Shown piece by piece: positions 27,623 to 39,562 of a stretch of 64,000 bases of DNA (positions are counted from its first letter, which is position 1; every line of letters begins with the position of its first letter). The translations under genes were made by a program, and so were the position numbers. The DNA comes from Pseudomonadota bacterium (GTDB lineage Bacteria > Desulfobacterota > Desulfobulbia > Desulfobulbales > JAGXFP01), in contig JAHJIQ010000016.1 of NCBI GenBank assembly GCA_018823285.1, positions 43,300 to 107,299 on the forward strand. Reading direction: 5' to 3'. The notes beneath the pieces were generated by a model. The model was given only the letters and a program-made list of their open reading frames with translations, was not told the origin of the DNA and ran no database searches.

Positions 27623-27638
27623 CTGTAAACGTTTACAG
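27623..27638. promoter_or_regulatory. Perfect 16-bp palindrome, LacI/CcpA-type operator-like
   Basis: CTGTAAACGTTTACAG is its own reverse complement. Its core TGTAAACGTTTACA fits the TGWAANCGNTNWCA pattern of LacI-family operators with a central CG. It sits 20 bases beyond the 3' end of the minus-strand MFS gene, and no plus-strand gene starts nearby, so it has no obvious promoter to control; it could be a relic of the decayed gene region next to it. The short GGCTG-TC-CAGCC hairpin beside it may be part of a transcript end. Confidence 0.4.
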
Positions 27639-27658
27639 GCGGCTGTCCAGCCAGACCG

Positions 27659-29080
27659 TTAAGACACGGGAGGCGGAGGGGAAATCTTTTTTTCAGATTC
27701 CAGTTTCTGGTCGCGGAAAAAATAGGTCATCAGGTTGAAGGTTGCCCCGGCTATGGGCTTAATGTGCGTGATGCGGAAAACAAGTTCCCGGCTGCGAATA
27801 GGTTCCACCTCTCGGACTTCGTGAAATATTTTCAGAAAAAAAGCGGCGGACAACAACCGCAGAATCCCGGAAACAAAAAAGATGAAAAGCAGCGGATAGG
27901 CAAAATGAAGCGGACCGATAAAAAAATCAGCCGGCAGCTGTTTGGCCACAAACCCTCCGGACATTGATCCGGCCAGAACAAATACACTGTTGATCACTCC
28001 CCGGTATGCAACACACCTCGCCCTTTTTGGCGGGGAGCAGGCATCGTAGATGAAGTTGGCGGCCGCGAGATTGAAGCCAGCCCAGACCATGCCTCCATAA
28101 ATCTGGATGGAGCAGATATAGAAAATGTTGCTTGAAAAAAGCCAGCAGACTGGCACAATCGCGATCCCCCAACTGCAGACGTTCAAAATTTTCTTGTTGC
28201 CGAAGCGATCGCTGATCTCGCCCCAGTAGCGAAAAGTCAAAAACTGAAACAGGGTGGCGGTGCCCGAGACAATTGTGAATTCCAGATAACTGAACTGAAG
28301 GTCCCTGAGCATGTACAAGGCGAAATAGGGAGAAGAAAATGAAACGCTGAAATTCACCATGGCAAAGAAGAAAGTGAACTTCGCAAAATTCGACCTGGGC
28401 GCACGGCGTAGAAACTGCCAGAAGGAAAAGACGTCTTCAGGATGAACATGATAGGGAGGATCTTCGTAACGGCGAATCCAGAAAGCGGAATGTAAACGGG
28501 CCAGCATGGCAACAATAAAAACAGCGAGAAAACCAAGGGCTGCGAACTCCGCCCTCTTGAAGAAGTGCAGGACACTGCCGGCAATGAGCAGGCTGATAAA
28601 ACTGCTCATTCCGGTAAAGCGGTTGCGGTTGCCGAAAAATCTGCCGCGATTGCCGGGCGGAACCAGATCGCCCATCAGACTGCTCCACACCGGGTGAATG
28701 CATCCGGTGGCAACATGGCTCAATATTGCCAGGCAGATCAGTGAGACTGCGGCAACGGTCCCCTGTTCGAAAAGAAAGGGAAGCAAGGCCATGGGCAGCC
28801 ATAAAACAGCCTGGAAAAGGATCCAGAAAAAGATAACGGTTCTGCGGCTGCGGAACCGGTCAAGAGTCAGGGCGCTGATCCACTGAGCAATTGCTTCGAA
28901 CACCAGAGGCAGAGCGGCGAGGAGACCGATCTGCAGGGTCGTTGCTTTCAGGAAAATGCCGAAGGCGCCGAGGTAGCTCTCACCGGCGCCGAGCATGACG
29001 GCATGAGAGATTCCGTCATGCATCGACGCCTTGAGGGCGTTATCTTTGCCTGTATGCACAGGTGAATGACTGTTTTTCAT
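27659..29080 (-). CDS. Major facilitator superfamily transporter
   Basis: From the ATG at 29080 the protein has 473 residues with about 10-12 membrane helices. The loop LDRFRSRRTVIFF between helices 2 and 3 corresponds to the MFS motif A region. A soluble charged stretch near 215-235 and a C-terminal segment REVEPIRSRELVF follow. I cannot assign a substrate. A TTG 17 codons upstream is an alternative start. It is divergent from the MscS gene, with 283 bases between them that show no gene. The upper part of the protein (LVPPGNRGRFFGNRNRF) resembles a small subgroup of MFS proteins in anaerobes. Confidence 0.85.
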   Translation of the reverse strand: MKNSHSPVHTGKDNALKASMHDGISHAVMLGAGESYLGAFGIFLKATTLQIGLLAALPLVFEAIAQWISALTLDRFRSRRTVIFFWILFQAVLWLPMALLPFLFEQGTVAAVSLICLAILSHVATGCIHPVWSSLMGDLVPPGNRGRFFGNRNRFTGMSSFISLLIAGSVLHFFKRAEFAALGFLAVFIVAMLARLHSAFWIRRYEDPPYHVHPEDVFSFWQFLRRAPRSNFAKFTFFFAMVNFSVSFSSPYFALYMLRDLQFSYLEFTIVSGTATLFQFLTFRYWGEISDRFGNKKILNVCSWGIAIVPVCWLFSSNIFYICSIQIYGGMVWAGFNLAAANFIYDACSPPKRARCVAYRGVINSVFVLAGSMSGGFVAKQLPADFFIGPLHFAYPLLFIFFVSGILRLLSAAFFLKIFHEVREVEPIRSRELVFRITHIKPIAGATFNLMTYFFRDQKLESEKKISPPPPVS

Positions 29081-29363
29081 GAAGTGTGTTGATCGCCTTG
29101 CAAAGGGCTTACAAAAAAAAATCTTCAACAAACCAGTTAAACAAAAACATATTCCACTGGCAATTGATATTCCTTCCCGGGACAGAATGAAGTGTGAACG
29201 GTGTGCTTCCTAGGGCGGTGGGTTTTTGTTGCCGGAATGGTGAGCCGACGGCGTGTCAAGACTGACAGATTTCTGTATTGACTGGAAATGTCCGGAAAGG
29301 GATAATGACTGACGCGTTCCAGCGAAACAAGGCGCTCCAAAATGAGTGGAATGGAAGGTTTAA

Positions 29364-30290
29364 ATGGATCGAATCACCGATTGGCTGCATAGATTCTCTA
29401 ACCTGCCGGACAGTCAGCAGCGCATCATCTATTCTCTGTTGACCGTAATCACCCTCTGGATCATCCGTACCGTGGTAATCCGGATGATCTGGCGCCGCAC
29501 CGAAGACGCTCATATCCGTTACAGATGGCAGAAAAGCACCATTTATATTGCCGTCGGCATCGGCATCATCATGATCGGTCGCATCTGGTTCCATCGCATG
29601 GAGTCCCTGGCGACTTTTCTCGGGCTGGTCACTGCCGGTCTGGCCATTGCTTTGCAGAGTCTTATCAAGAGTCTCGCCGGGTGGGCTTTTATCCTCTGGC
29701 GCAAACCCTTTTCGGTCGGTGATCGTATCCAGGTCAACAATTACAGCGGTGATGTGATCGATATCAGGATCTTCAAATTTACCCTGATGGAGATCGGCAA
29801 CTGGGTCGATGCCGACCAGAGCACGGGCCGGGTGATCCATCTCCCCAACAGCATGGTTATTGATGAGGTGGTTGCCAACTACTCAAAAGGGTTCGAATTC
29901 ATCTGGAATGAGATCCCTGTCCTGGTGACTTTTGAAAGTAACTGGGAAAAGGCCAAGGGGATTCTTATGGACATTGCGGGAAAGCACGGTGCCGACCTCT
30001 CCGCCACGGCTGAAAGCCGGATCAGGGAGGCGAGCAAGAAGTACATGATCTTTTATTCCAAGCTGACCCCGACGGTCTACACCACGGTCAAGGACTCCGG
30101 GGTGCTGCTGACCATCCGTTACCTTATCCCGCCGCGGCAGAGGAGGGGCAGCAATCAGGCGATCTGGGAGGACATTCTCAGGGCTTTTGCCGCGTGTGAC
30201 GATATTGATTTTGCCTATCCCACCCAGCGATTTTATGACAATGCCGGGGAGGGCAAGGATGGGGCCAGAAAGGGGCCTGCCTCCCGGTGA
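29364..30290 (+). CDS. Small-conductance mechanosensitive channel (MscS family)
   Basis: A 308-residue member of the MscS family, which opens on membrane tension and releases solutes in osmotic downshock. Three membrane helices lie at about 20-40, 55-73 and 80-105. The third is the glycine/alanine-rich pore helix (TFLGLVTAGLAIALQSLIKSLAGW), and the beta domain follows with FSVGDRIQVNNYSGDVIDI. The cytoplasmic alpha-beta part contains RVIHLPNSMVID near 158-169. The good GGAAGG site supports the start. It stands alone on the plus strand. Confidence 0.92.
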   Translation: MDRITDWLHRFSNLPDSQQRIIYSLLTVITLWIIRTVVIRMIWRRTEDAHIRYRWQKSTIYIAVGIGIIMIGRIWFHRMESLATFLGLVTAGLAIALQSLIKSLAGWAFILWRKPFSVGDRIQVNNYSGDVIDIRIFKFTLMEIGNWVDADQSTGRVIHLPNSMVIDEVVANYSKGFEFIWNEIPVLVTFESNWEKAKGILMDIAGKHGADLSATAESRIREASKKYMIFYSKLTPTVYTTVKDSGVLLTIRYLIPPRQRRGSNQAIWEDILRAFAACDDIDFAYPTQRFYDNAGEGKDGARKGPASR

Positions 30291-30323
30291 ATTGCGAAGT
30301 TCGAATGCAACGAGAACCGCCGG

Positions 30324-31895
30324 TCACTCCCACTCAATGGTTCCTGGGGGTTTGCCGGTGATGTCGTAGACCACCCGGGAAACGCCCCGTACCTCGTTGC
30401 AGATCCGGCGGGTGACATGATCAAGAAACTCGTACGGCAGATGGGCCCAGCGGGCGGTCATGAAATCGACGGTTTCCACGGCCCGTAACGCGACAACATG
30501 GGCGTATTGGCGGTTGTCGCCGACGACCCCGACTGATTTTACCGGCAGAAAGACCGAGAAGGCCTGGGAGGTTTTTTCGTAAAGACCCTGCCTGAAAAGC
30601 TCTTCGATGAAAATGTGGTCCGCTTCACGCAGGGTGTCGGCATACTCTTTATGGACCTCACCGAGAATCCGCACTCCGAGGCCTGGTCCAGGAAAGGGAT
30701 GCCTCTGCACCATTTCCGAGGGCAGCCCAAGCTCAAGGCCGATTCTCCGCACCTCATCCTTGAACAGTTCCCGTAACGGTTCCACCAGCCCAAGTTTCAT
30801 GTAATCCGGCAGGCCGCCCACGTTATGGTGGGATTTGATGACCTTGGCCTTGCCGGTTTTGGCCCCGGCTGATTCGATCACGTCCGGGTAAATGGTTCCC
30901 TGGGCCAGCCATTTGACATTGGTCAGTTTTTCAGATTCTTCCTCGAAGACCTCAATAAAGGTGTTGCCGATGATCTTTCGCTTCTGCTCAGGATCTTCAA
31001 CGCCTTTCAGTTTGTCGAGGAAGCGTTTTTCGGCATCGACCCGGATGACTTTGACTCCCATATGTCTGGCAAAGGTGTTCATGACCTGGTCACCTTCATT
31101 GAGACGAAGAAGCCCGTTATCTACAAATACGCAGGTGAGCTTCGGGCCAATGGCCCTGTGCAACAGAGCAGCAACCACCGAGGAGTCCACCCCGCCCGAG
31201 AGACCGAGCAGGACTTCGTCATCTCCGACCTGCTTGCGGACCTGCTGGATGGAATTCTCAATGATGTTGTCCGGGGTCCAGAGGTTGCCGCAGCCGCATA
31301 TTTCATGGACGAATCGTTCGATAATCCGCTGACCCTGTTTGGTATGGGTGACTTCCGGGTGGAACTGGAGGCCGTAGAAATGCCGGCTTTCGTCGGCCAT
31401 CCCCGCCAGGGGGGCATTATCGGTCTCACAGATCGCGACGAACCCGTCCGGCAGGGTGTTGACCCGATCGCCATGGCTCATCCAGACATCAAGCAGGCCA
31501 TATCCCTCGGGGCTTGCGTGGTCTTCGATGTCCCTGAGCAATCGGGAGTGGTTCCGGGCGCGGACCTGGGCGTAGCCATATTCGCGGTGGGACGCGGACT
31601 CCACCTGGCCGCCCAGCTGGGCGGCCATGGTCTGCAGACCGTAACAGATGCCAAGCACCGGCACCCCCAAGGAAAAAACGAGGTCGGCCGCTCTGGGGGT
31701 CGCCTCTTCATGCACAGATTGCGGGCCTCCGGAAAGAATGATGCCGCTAGGGGCAAAGTCACGAATGGCATCAGGCGCCAGATCCCACGGGAATAATTCG
31801 CAGTAGACTCCCGCTTCGCGCACCCGGCGGGCAATGAGCTGGGTGTACTGGGAACCGAAATCAAGAATCAGTATTTTTTCGCTATGGATATCCAT
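30324..31895 (-). CDS. guaA: GMP synthase (glutamine-hydrolysing)
   Basis: GuaA converts XMP to GMP with ATP and glutamine. The 523-residue protein has an N-terminal class I glutamine amidotransferase domain: [25 protein letters not shown], catalytic Cys in GICYGLQ near 80, and QFHPEVTH with the His and Glu of the triad. The ATP pyrophosphatase domain has the PP-loop LSGGVDSSV near 225-233. The C-terminal dimerisation domain ends KPPGTIEWE, as in the family. guaB is 36 bases upstream on the same strand, giving the IMP-to-GMP branch as one unit. Confidence 0.97.
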   Translation of the reverse strand: MDIHSEKILILDFGSQYTQLIARRVREAGVYCELFPWDLAPDAIRDFAPSGIILSGGPQSVHEEATPRAADLVFSLGVPVLGICYGLQTMAAQLGGQVESASHREYGYAQVRARNHSRLLRDIEDHASPEGYGLLDVWMSHGDRVNTLPDGFVAICETDNAPLAGMADESRHFYGLQFHPEVTHTKQGQRIIERFVHEICGCGNLWTPDNIIENSIQQVRKQVGDDEVLLGLSGGVDSSVVAALLHRAIGPKLTCVFVDNGLLRLNEGDQVMNTFARHMGVKVIRVDAEKRFLDKLKGVEDPEQKRKIIGNTFIEVFEEESEKLTNVKWLAQGTIYPDVIESAGAKTGKAKVIKSHHNVGGLPDYMKLGLVEPLRELFKDEVRRIGLELGLPSEMVQRHPFPGPGLGVRILGEVHKEYADTLREADHIFIEELFRQGLYEKTSQAFSVFLPVKSVGVVGDNRQYAHVVALRAVETVDFMTARWAHLPYEFLDHVTRRICNEVRGVSRVVYDITGKPPGTIEWE

Positions 31896-31931
31896 CGAGC
31901 ATCCTTCGGTGAGATTATCTTGTCAGTCCTG

Positions 31932-34419
<2,488 letters not shown>

Positions 34420-34498
34420 GTTCCGGATGTTATATCATGCCTGACCATATTTTAGGGAGTAGATAAGAAAAATTACCGCAAGGGATCAGACTGGCTGT

Positions 34499-35140
34499 AT
34501 GAGGCATGTGACACTATTAAACGTCAACCCCGACAACCCCCAGCCCAGGCTGATCAGCCAGGCAGTGGAATGTCTGCGGCATGGCGGGGTGGTCTGTTAT
34601 CCGACTGACACGGTGTACGGGATCGGTTGTGACATCTTCAACCAGAAGGCGGTCAAACGGATTTATCAGATAAAAAAACGTTCCAAAGAAAAACCTTTCA
34701 GCTTCATGTGCTCTGACCTGAAGGATTTGAGCCGTTACTGTCACGTTTCAAATACCGCTTATCGGCTGATGAAAAAAAATCTGCCGGGGGCTTACACGTT
34801 TATTTTGCCGACTTTGAAGATCGTGCCGAAGATTCTGACCACCAGACAGAAAACGGTGGGAATCAGGGTGCCGGATAATGAGATCTGCCGTGCGATGATT
34901 GAGGAGCTGGGCAATCCGATTCTCACCACCAGTGCCGTTGTCGCAGATGAATCTCCGGTGATGACCCACGCTTATGAAATAGAAGAACTTCTCGGGAAAC
35001 AGGTCGATCTGATTATTGATGGCGGCCCGGTCTATCCAACCCCTTCAAGCGTCATCTCCCTGGTCAACGATGACATTGAAGTGATTCGTGCCGGAAAGGG
35101 CGATGTCAGCCGGATTCTTTCCGGAAGCGATTTTGACTAG
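34499..35140 (+). CDS. YrdC/Sua5/YciO family protein (threonylcarbamoyl-AMP synthase-like)
   Basis: A 213-residue YrdC-fold protein. The ATP and bicarbonate site pattern GGVVCYPTDTVYGIGCD is near 30-46, KKRSKEKPFSFM near 60-71, LPGAYTFILP near 95-104 and VGIRVPDN near 120-127. TsaC/Sua5 makes threonylcarbamoyl-AMP for the t6A base of tRNA. The PTPSSVISLV ending and length resemble YciO members, whose role is less certain, so a specific symbol is withheld. It lies between divergent ppx and convergent ihf/hup genes. Confidence 0.85.
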   Translation: MRHVTLLNVNPDNPQPRLISQAVECLRHGGVVCYPTDTVYGIGCDIFNQKAVKRIYQIKKRSKEKPFSFMCSDLKDLSRYCHVSNTAYRLMKKNLPGAYTFILPTLKIVPKILTTRQKTVGIRVPDNEICRAMIEELGNPILTTSAVVADESPVMTHAYEIEELLGKQVDLIIDGGPVYPTPSSVISLVNDDIEVIRAGKGDVSRILSGSDFD

Positions 35141-35170
35141 CTCGCTTCTCTCTTTTGCTCTCCGACAATC

Positions 35171-35455
35171 CTATTTCTTGCCGGCTAACGGATCCTTGAG
35201 GGATTTACTCATGGTGAAATGAAGGGTTTTCCGTTCCGGGATGTTCATGATTTCGCCAGTTTTAGGATTCTTGGTGCTTCTGGCCTTGCGCTTACGGATA
35301 CTGAAACTGCCAAAACCTCTTATTTCAACCCGCCGTTCCTCAATAAGTGCGTCAACAATGCTGTCGAGCATGATGTCGACAGCCTTACCAATATCTTTTT
35401 TGAGATACCCGTCCATCTTGGCGGTAACTTCGTTGATCAGATCCTTTTTCAACAT
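35171..35455 (-). CDS. Integration host factor / HU family DNA-binding protein
   Basis: A 94-residue nucleoid protein with the complete HU/IHF signature: helices at the N-terminus (MLKKDLINEVTAKMDGYLKKDIGKAVDIM), the RVEIRGFGSFSIRKRKARSTKNPKTG beta arm near 42-67 that inserts a proline into the DNA minor groove, and a basic end. IRGFGSF and the neighbourhood (rpsA upstream by two genes) resemble IHF beta, which follows rpsA in many proteobacteria. Whether it works as a homodimer or with another subunit cannot be told from here. Confidence 0.92.
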   Translation of the reverse strand: MLKKDLINEVTAKMDGYLKKDIGKAVDIMLDSIVDALIEERRVEIRGFGSFSIRKRKARSTKNPKTGEIMNIPERKTLHFTMSKSLKDPLAGKK

Positions 35456-35516
35456 GGCTCATCCTGAAATTGGTTAAATTTATCTCAGGCCTCGGTATCG
35501 GTTGGACAAACTGCGC

Positions 35517-36440
35517 TCAATGAGCGATGGACCATTCATACGAGAGGACTGGTTGCAAAATATGCAAATTGTTTATAACAGAGCTGGTGTTATCACCGAC
35601 CAGCAATTTGAGAAGTGAAAAGTTCTTTTCCGCCGGATATACCAGAGGCGGTGAGTCCTGTTTTATTCCACCAAGCTCAGCTGCGAGCCTGACGGCATCA
35701 GTAAAATTGCCGAACTGGTCAACAAGGCCTGACTCCAGGGCCTGTTCACCGGAAAAAATTCTTCCGTCGGCAAGTTTTCGTACTTTTTCCAGCGGCAGGT
35801 TCCTACTTTTGCCGACATCTCCGACAAACTGTTCATGAACATTGTCGATTATGTCCTGGAGCACCTTTTTTTCTTCGTCGGTCATCTGCCGGTTTGCTGC
35901 GCCGATATCTTTCAGCTTGCCGCTTTTAATGACCTCGGAACGGTAACCGAGTTTGTCAAATATCTCGGTCAGGTTTGCGAATTTTACAATAACTCCGATA
36001 CTGCCGGTCAGGGTACCGCGACTGCTGACGATTTTTCTGGCGCCAAGGGCGGCATAATACCCCCCGGAAGCTGCGATGGAACCGAAGGAAGCAATAACCG
36101 GTTTCATTCGGTCGGTTCTCCGGACTTCGGAGAAAATTTCCTGGGAAGCCCCCACCGCCCCGCCGGGGCTGTCTATGCGGAGGACAATAGCTTTAATGGC
36201 TTTGTCTTTACGGAAAGAAGTCAGCTCCTCGATTGTTTTTTCGGGAGAGACAATAAGTCCTTTCAGTTCGACCACCCCGACCTTCCCGGAGCCGGGATGA
36301 AAAACTTCCGGCCCCGGTGAGTCGGTGAATATCGAAAGAAAAAAACTTATCCCGGCCCAGGACACCAGAAAAGTCCCTGCCACGATACCGGCCCAGAGAA
36401 TGACCGGATTGATTTTGCCTGCCTGACCTTCTTTACTCAT
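35517..36440 (-). CDS. sppA: Signal peptide peptidase SppA
   Basis: A 307-residue short-form SppA, an inner-membrane serine protease that degrades cleaved signal peptides. One membrane helix covers about 12-34. The ClpP/crotonase-like core has AIVLRIDSPGGAVGASQEI near 84-102, the nucleophile Ser in SIAASGGYYAA, and GTLTGSIGV. The general-base lysine is expected in KSGKLKDIGAANRQMT. The length is that of archaeal and Gram-positive-type SppA with one catalytic domain. It starts 18 bases after rpsA, so the two are probably in one transcript. Confidence 0.93.
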   Translation of the reverse strand: MSKEGQAGKINPVILWAGIVAGTFLVSWAGISFFLSIFTDSPGPEVFHPGSGKVGVVELKGLIVSPEKTIEELTSFRKDKAIKAIVLRIDSPGGAVGASQEIFSEVRRTDRMKPVIASFGSIAASGGYYAALGARKIVSSRGTLTGSIGVIVKFANLTEIFDKLGYRSEVIKSGKLKDIGAANRQMTDEEKKVLQDIIDNVHEQFVGDVGKSRNLPLEKVRKLADGRIFSGEQALESGLVDQFGNFTDAVRLAAELGGIKQDSPPLVYPAEKNFSLLKLLVGDNTSSVINNLHILQPVLSYEWSIAH

Positions 36441-36458
36441 ATCCAGACCAGGTCAGTA

Positions 36459-38189
36459 TTACTCCTGCTCGGAGCCACTAGCATCCTTGTTTTCCAGCTC
36501 TTTGTTTATCAGGTCACCAAAGGTTGAAGGAGCCTTGCTGGCCTCTTTCTGTTGGTAATCACTGTAGTCTTCATGGCCGGAGTCGTCGGTCAGCGCTTTA
36601 ATGGACAGGCCGATTTTCCGGTCCTTGGCTGAAACGTTGATCACCTTGGTTTCAATGGTATCGTTGACGTTGTACATTCCGACCGGAGTGTTCACTTTCT
36701 CCTGGCTGATTTCTGAAACATGAACCAGGCCCTCGATCCCCTCTTCAAGTTCGACAAAGACACCGAAGTCGGTCACATTGGTGATCTTGCCTGCGACAGT
36801 CGAACCAAGGGGGTATTTTTCAACCGCAGCCTGCCATGGGTCCGGCTCAAGCTGTTTGATGCCGAGAGAGAATCTTTCATTCTCACGATCGATCTTCAGA
36901 ACAACAGCCTGAATTGTTTCGCCTTTGGCATATTTTTCAGAAGGATGCTTGATTCTCTCGGTCCAGGAAAGGTCGGAGACATGAATCAGACCATCGATCC
37001 CTTCTTCGATCCCTATGAAGATACCAAAATCGGTAATGTTTTTGATCTTGCCCTCGATGATCGAGCCCACCGGGTAGTTCTCTGAAACCAGATCCCAGGG
37101 GTTCGGCTGCAGCTGCTTCATGCCGAGGGAGATCCGTTTGGCATCGGCATCAATATTGAGAACCTGGATTTCGACCTTGTCACCAATCTCAAGCATTTTT
37201 GATGGATGACGGGCTTTCTTGGACCAGGACATCTCTGAGACATGGATAAGACCTTCAACACCCTCTTCAAGCTCGGCAAACACACCATAATCAGTGGTGC
37301 TGACGACTGTGCCGGTGGTTTTGGCACCGACAGGGTAGCGCTGCTGTACAGTTTTCCACGGATCATCCTTGAGCTGCTTGACGCCGAGAGAAACCTTGTC
37401 GCTCTCTTTGTCGTATTTCAGGATCTTGACCTCGATCTCCTCCCCGACCTTGAAAAGCTTGGATGGGTGTGAAACCCGACCCCATGAGAGATCGGTGATG
37501 TGACAGAGGCCGTCCATACCGCCGAGGTCAATAAAAATACCGTAATCGGTAATGTTGGTGATTGATCCTTTGACGATTGAATTTTCTTCAAGGGAAGAAC
37601 GCATCTGGGCGCGAAGCTTGTTGCGCTCGTTCTCAAGAATTGCCCGGCGGGAGATGACAACGTTATTTCTCTTCCGGTTATATTTCAGCACCTTGAAATC
37701 AAAAGACTGGCCGATCAGGCTGTCCATGTCCTTGACAGGGCGCAGATCGATCTGGGAGTATGGAAGAAAGGCTGGAACTCCGATGTCAACGGAGAGACCG
37801 CCCTTGACCCGGTTGTCGATACGGCCCTGGATAGTGCCGTCTTCTTCCTGGATTTTGGCGATTTCTTCCCATACCTTGATGCCGATGGCTTTTTCACGGG
37901 AAAGCCTGATGCCGCCTTCAGATTCACGTTTTTCAACGAAGACGTCAAAGACATCGCCGACCTTGATCTCGACTCCTTCTCCGTCAATTTTGAACTCTGA
38001 AATGGAGATTGAACTTTCAGATTTGTCGCCGATGTCAATGATGGCGCGATCTTTCAAAATGCCAATGACTGTGCCGGTCACGACTTCTCCGACGTTTGCC
38101 ACTTTCACCTCACTGTTTTCGAACATTTCGGCGAAAGATCCCACGGGGAATTCCGCAGGGGTTGTTGATTTTGTTTTTTTGGTTACCAT
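36459..38189 (-). CDS. rpsA: 30S ribosomal protein S1
   Basis: A 576-residue S1 with six OB-fold S1 domains at about 35-100, 118-185, 203-272, 289-359, 376-446 and 463-532. The later four show the classic sequence GxVxxxxDYGxFxxLxxGxxGLxHxSxxSW (for example DLSWGRVSHPSKLF). S1 binds mRNA and helps 30S initiation. A strong GGAGG site is present. The tail after 535 is acidic and low in complexity. cmk, often upstream of rpsA elsewhere, is here 19 kb away. A 437-base gap (38190-38626) upstream contains two repeats and presumably the promoter. Confidence 0.96.
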   Translation of the reverse strand: MVTKKTKSTTPAEFPVGSFAEMFENSEVKVANVGEVVTGTVIGILKDRAIIDIGDKSESSISISEFKIDGEGVEIKVGDVFDVFVEKRESEGGIRLSREKAIGIKVWEEIAKIQEEDGTIQGRIDNRVKGGLSVDIGVPAFLPYSQIDLRPVKDMDSLIGQSFDFKVLKYNRKRNNVVISRRAILENERNKLRAQMRSSLEENSIVKGSITNITDYGIFIDLGGMDGLCHITDLSWGRVSHPSKLFKVGEEIEVKILKYDKESDKVSLGVKQLKDDPWKTVQQRYPVGAKTTGTVVSTTDYGVFAELEEGVEGLIHVSEMSWSKKARHPSKMLEIGDKVEIQVLNIDADAKRISLGMKQLQPNPWDLVSENYPVGSIIEGKIKNITDFGIFIGIEEGIDGLIHVSDLSWTERIKHPSEKYAKGETIQAVVLKIDRENERFSLGIKQLEPDPWQAAVEKYPLGSTVAGKITNVTDFGVFVELEEGIEGLVHVSEISQEKVNTPVGMYNVNDTIETKVINVSAKDRKIGLSIKALTDDSGHEDYSDYQQKEASKAPSTFGDLINKELENKDASGSEQE

Positions 38190-38362
38190 TGAGACAATCC
38201 TCCTTCCGGTTGAATAGAAAGCGGTTTATATACCAGAGAGAACGACCAAAAACAACGTTTCTTTTGAAAAAAAGGGAGGAGTTCAGGAAAAAAAATCTGT
38301 TGCGCGCAAATGGTGGTAGCGCTCTGATTTTACGGCGTTATGATGGATTCTGAGCCTGCAGG

Positions 38363-38496
38363 ATTGAAGCTCCCCGCGGCAGATAAGCGCTAGACTTCGA
38401 GCCACGGGGAATCTCCGTATGGAAGGTTACTTACATCAGATTCGCTCACTAACCCCGCAGCAAGCTGCGGGGAATGCGTTTCGCTATGCATGTTCA
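38363..38496 (-). repeat. Dispersed repeat family 1, short copy
   Basis: Read on the minus strand this copy runs from TTGAACATGCATAGCGAAA through GCATTCCCCGCAGC, directly into GCTGCGGGG, giving a compact hairpin. It continues through GTGAGCGAAT, TGATGTAAGTA and CCATACGGAGATTCCCC to TATCTGCCGCGGGGAGC and TTCAAT. The same ordered blocks occur at 14902-15116 on the plus strand, where about 80 bases interrupt the hairpin. It lies in the gap upstream of rpsA. Confidence 0.75.
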
Positions 38497-38571
38497 AGAC
38501 GGTGGGCTATTGCCTGCTCCACGAGGGTGTATTTGTTGCAGGAACTTCGAATAAGGGAGAAAGAAGACAGA

Positions 38572-38630
38572 TTTACACCCTTCGGGTATAAGTTTCGGAC
38601 GAGCAGACAGGCTGCGCGACTCAGCTTTAT
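38572..38630 (+). repeat. Dispersed repeat family 2, short copy
   Basis: TTACACCCTTCGGGTATAAG, then CGGACGAGCAG, GGCTGCGCG and ACTCAGCTTTAT repeat the order seen at 18211-18291, without the central insertion. The right end overlaps the stop codon (38627-38629) of the minus-strand REC-GGDEF gene, so the element is transcribed as the 3' end of that mRNA. Family 1 lies only 75 bases away. Confidence 0.65.
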
Positions 38631-39562
38631 GGCGGAGAGTCGGCGGCCGTTGTTTCATCGGAAAACATCCGATTCCTGCCAAGGCTTTTTGCGGTATATA
38701 GAGCTTTGTCGGCCCGGGTCACAAGGTCCGCAAGATCTTCAGCCCACAGGGCATTACTGCGGACAAATTCGGCCAGCCCGAGACTGATGCCGGTATTGGC
38801 AAAGGATCTCTGGTTGAAACAGGCAAGAATTCTTTCCCCGATTGCACATGCCTGCGCCCTGTTAATATGGGGAGAAACTATGGCGAACTCGTCTCCTCCG
38901 TATCTGAAGAGCAGATCAACGTCGGATCGGGTACATTTTCGCAGGATATCGCCAATGGCCATCAGGACCTTGTCACCTTCGGGGTGGCCGAATCGGTCGT
39001 TGTATTCCTTGAACTCATCCACATCAAGCATGAACAGGAAAATAGGATATTTCTGCCGAGAAGCACGGTGGGCTTCATCGTTTATTTTTTTGTCGAAAAA
39101 GCGGCGGTTGAAAAGTTCTGTCAGGGGGTCGCAGTTGGAAAGGTATTCGAGCTTTTTGATGAGTTTCTGCTCGTTTAATATTCTGTGGATCTTGGCTTCA
39201 AGCTCGTCCGAGTTGAAAGGCTTTGAAATGAAGTCATTGGCTCCGGCCCTGATCACATCCATGTAACTGAAGGTTCCGGTGTAACCGGTGACCACGATGA
39301 CTGCCGTCTGCGGGTGACGTTTCCGGACATGGGCGAGCAGTTCCATGCCGTCAACCTCGGGCATCATCATGTCGGTGATGACCATGGTGAATTCATTTGT
39401 TTCCAGGAGGTCGATTGCTTCCCGCCCATTATTGGCGGCAATCGATTCGAAACCGAAAGATTTTATGGAAATGCCAAGCAGCTCCAGGACCAGGGGGTCA
39501 TCATCAACGATGAGAATCTTGACGTTTTTATCCGAGTTTTTTTCTGGCGACGGTGTAGTCAT
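38627..39562 (-). CDS. Response regulator with GGDEF domain (diguanylate cyclase)
   Basis: The start at 39562 gives 311 residues. A receiver spans about 15-130: KILIVDDDP, phospho-acceptor in [20 protein letters not shown] and the Lys in [12 protein letters not shown] short helix leads to a GGDEF domain from about 150 with [13 protein letters not shown] and an intact [10 protein letters not shown], so cyclic di-GMP synthesis is expected. The RxxD product-inhibition site five residues before GGDEF is not intact (SDVD; the Arg is one place off). The start lies 35 bases inside the 3' end of the Nudix gene, so translation is probably coupled. The stop codon falls in a repeat. Confidence 0.92.
   Translation of the reverse strand: MTTPSPEKNSDKNVKILIVDDDPLVLELLGISIKSFGFESIAANNGREAIDLLETNEFTMVITDMMMPEVDGMELLAHVRKRHPQTAVIVVTGYTGTFSYMDVIRAGANDFISKPFNSDELEAKIHRILNEQKLIKKLEYLSNCDPLTELFNRRFFDKKINDEAHRASRQKYPIFLFMLDVDEFKEYNDRFGHPEGDKVLMAIGDILRKCTRSDVDLLFRYGGDEFAIVSPHINRAQACAIGERILACFNQRSFANTGISLGLAEFVRSNALWAEDLADLVTRADKALYTAKSLGRNRMFSDETTAADSPP

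Noticed and set aside
29256..29840. A 194-codon minus-strand open frame opposite the MscS gene
   Set aside because: Shadow of a clear mechanosensitive channel; acidic low-information translation.
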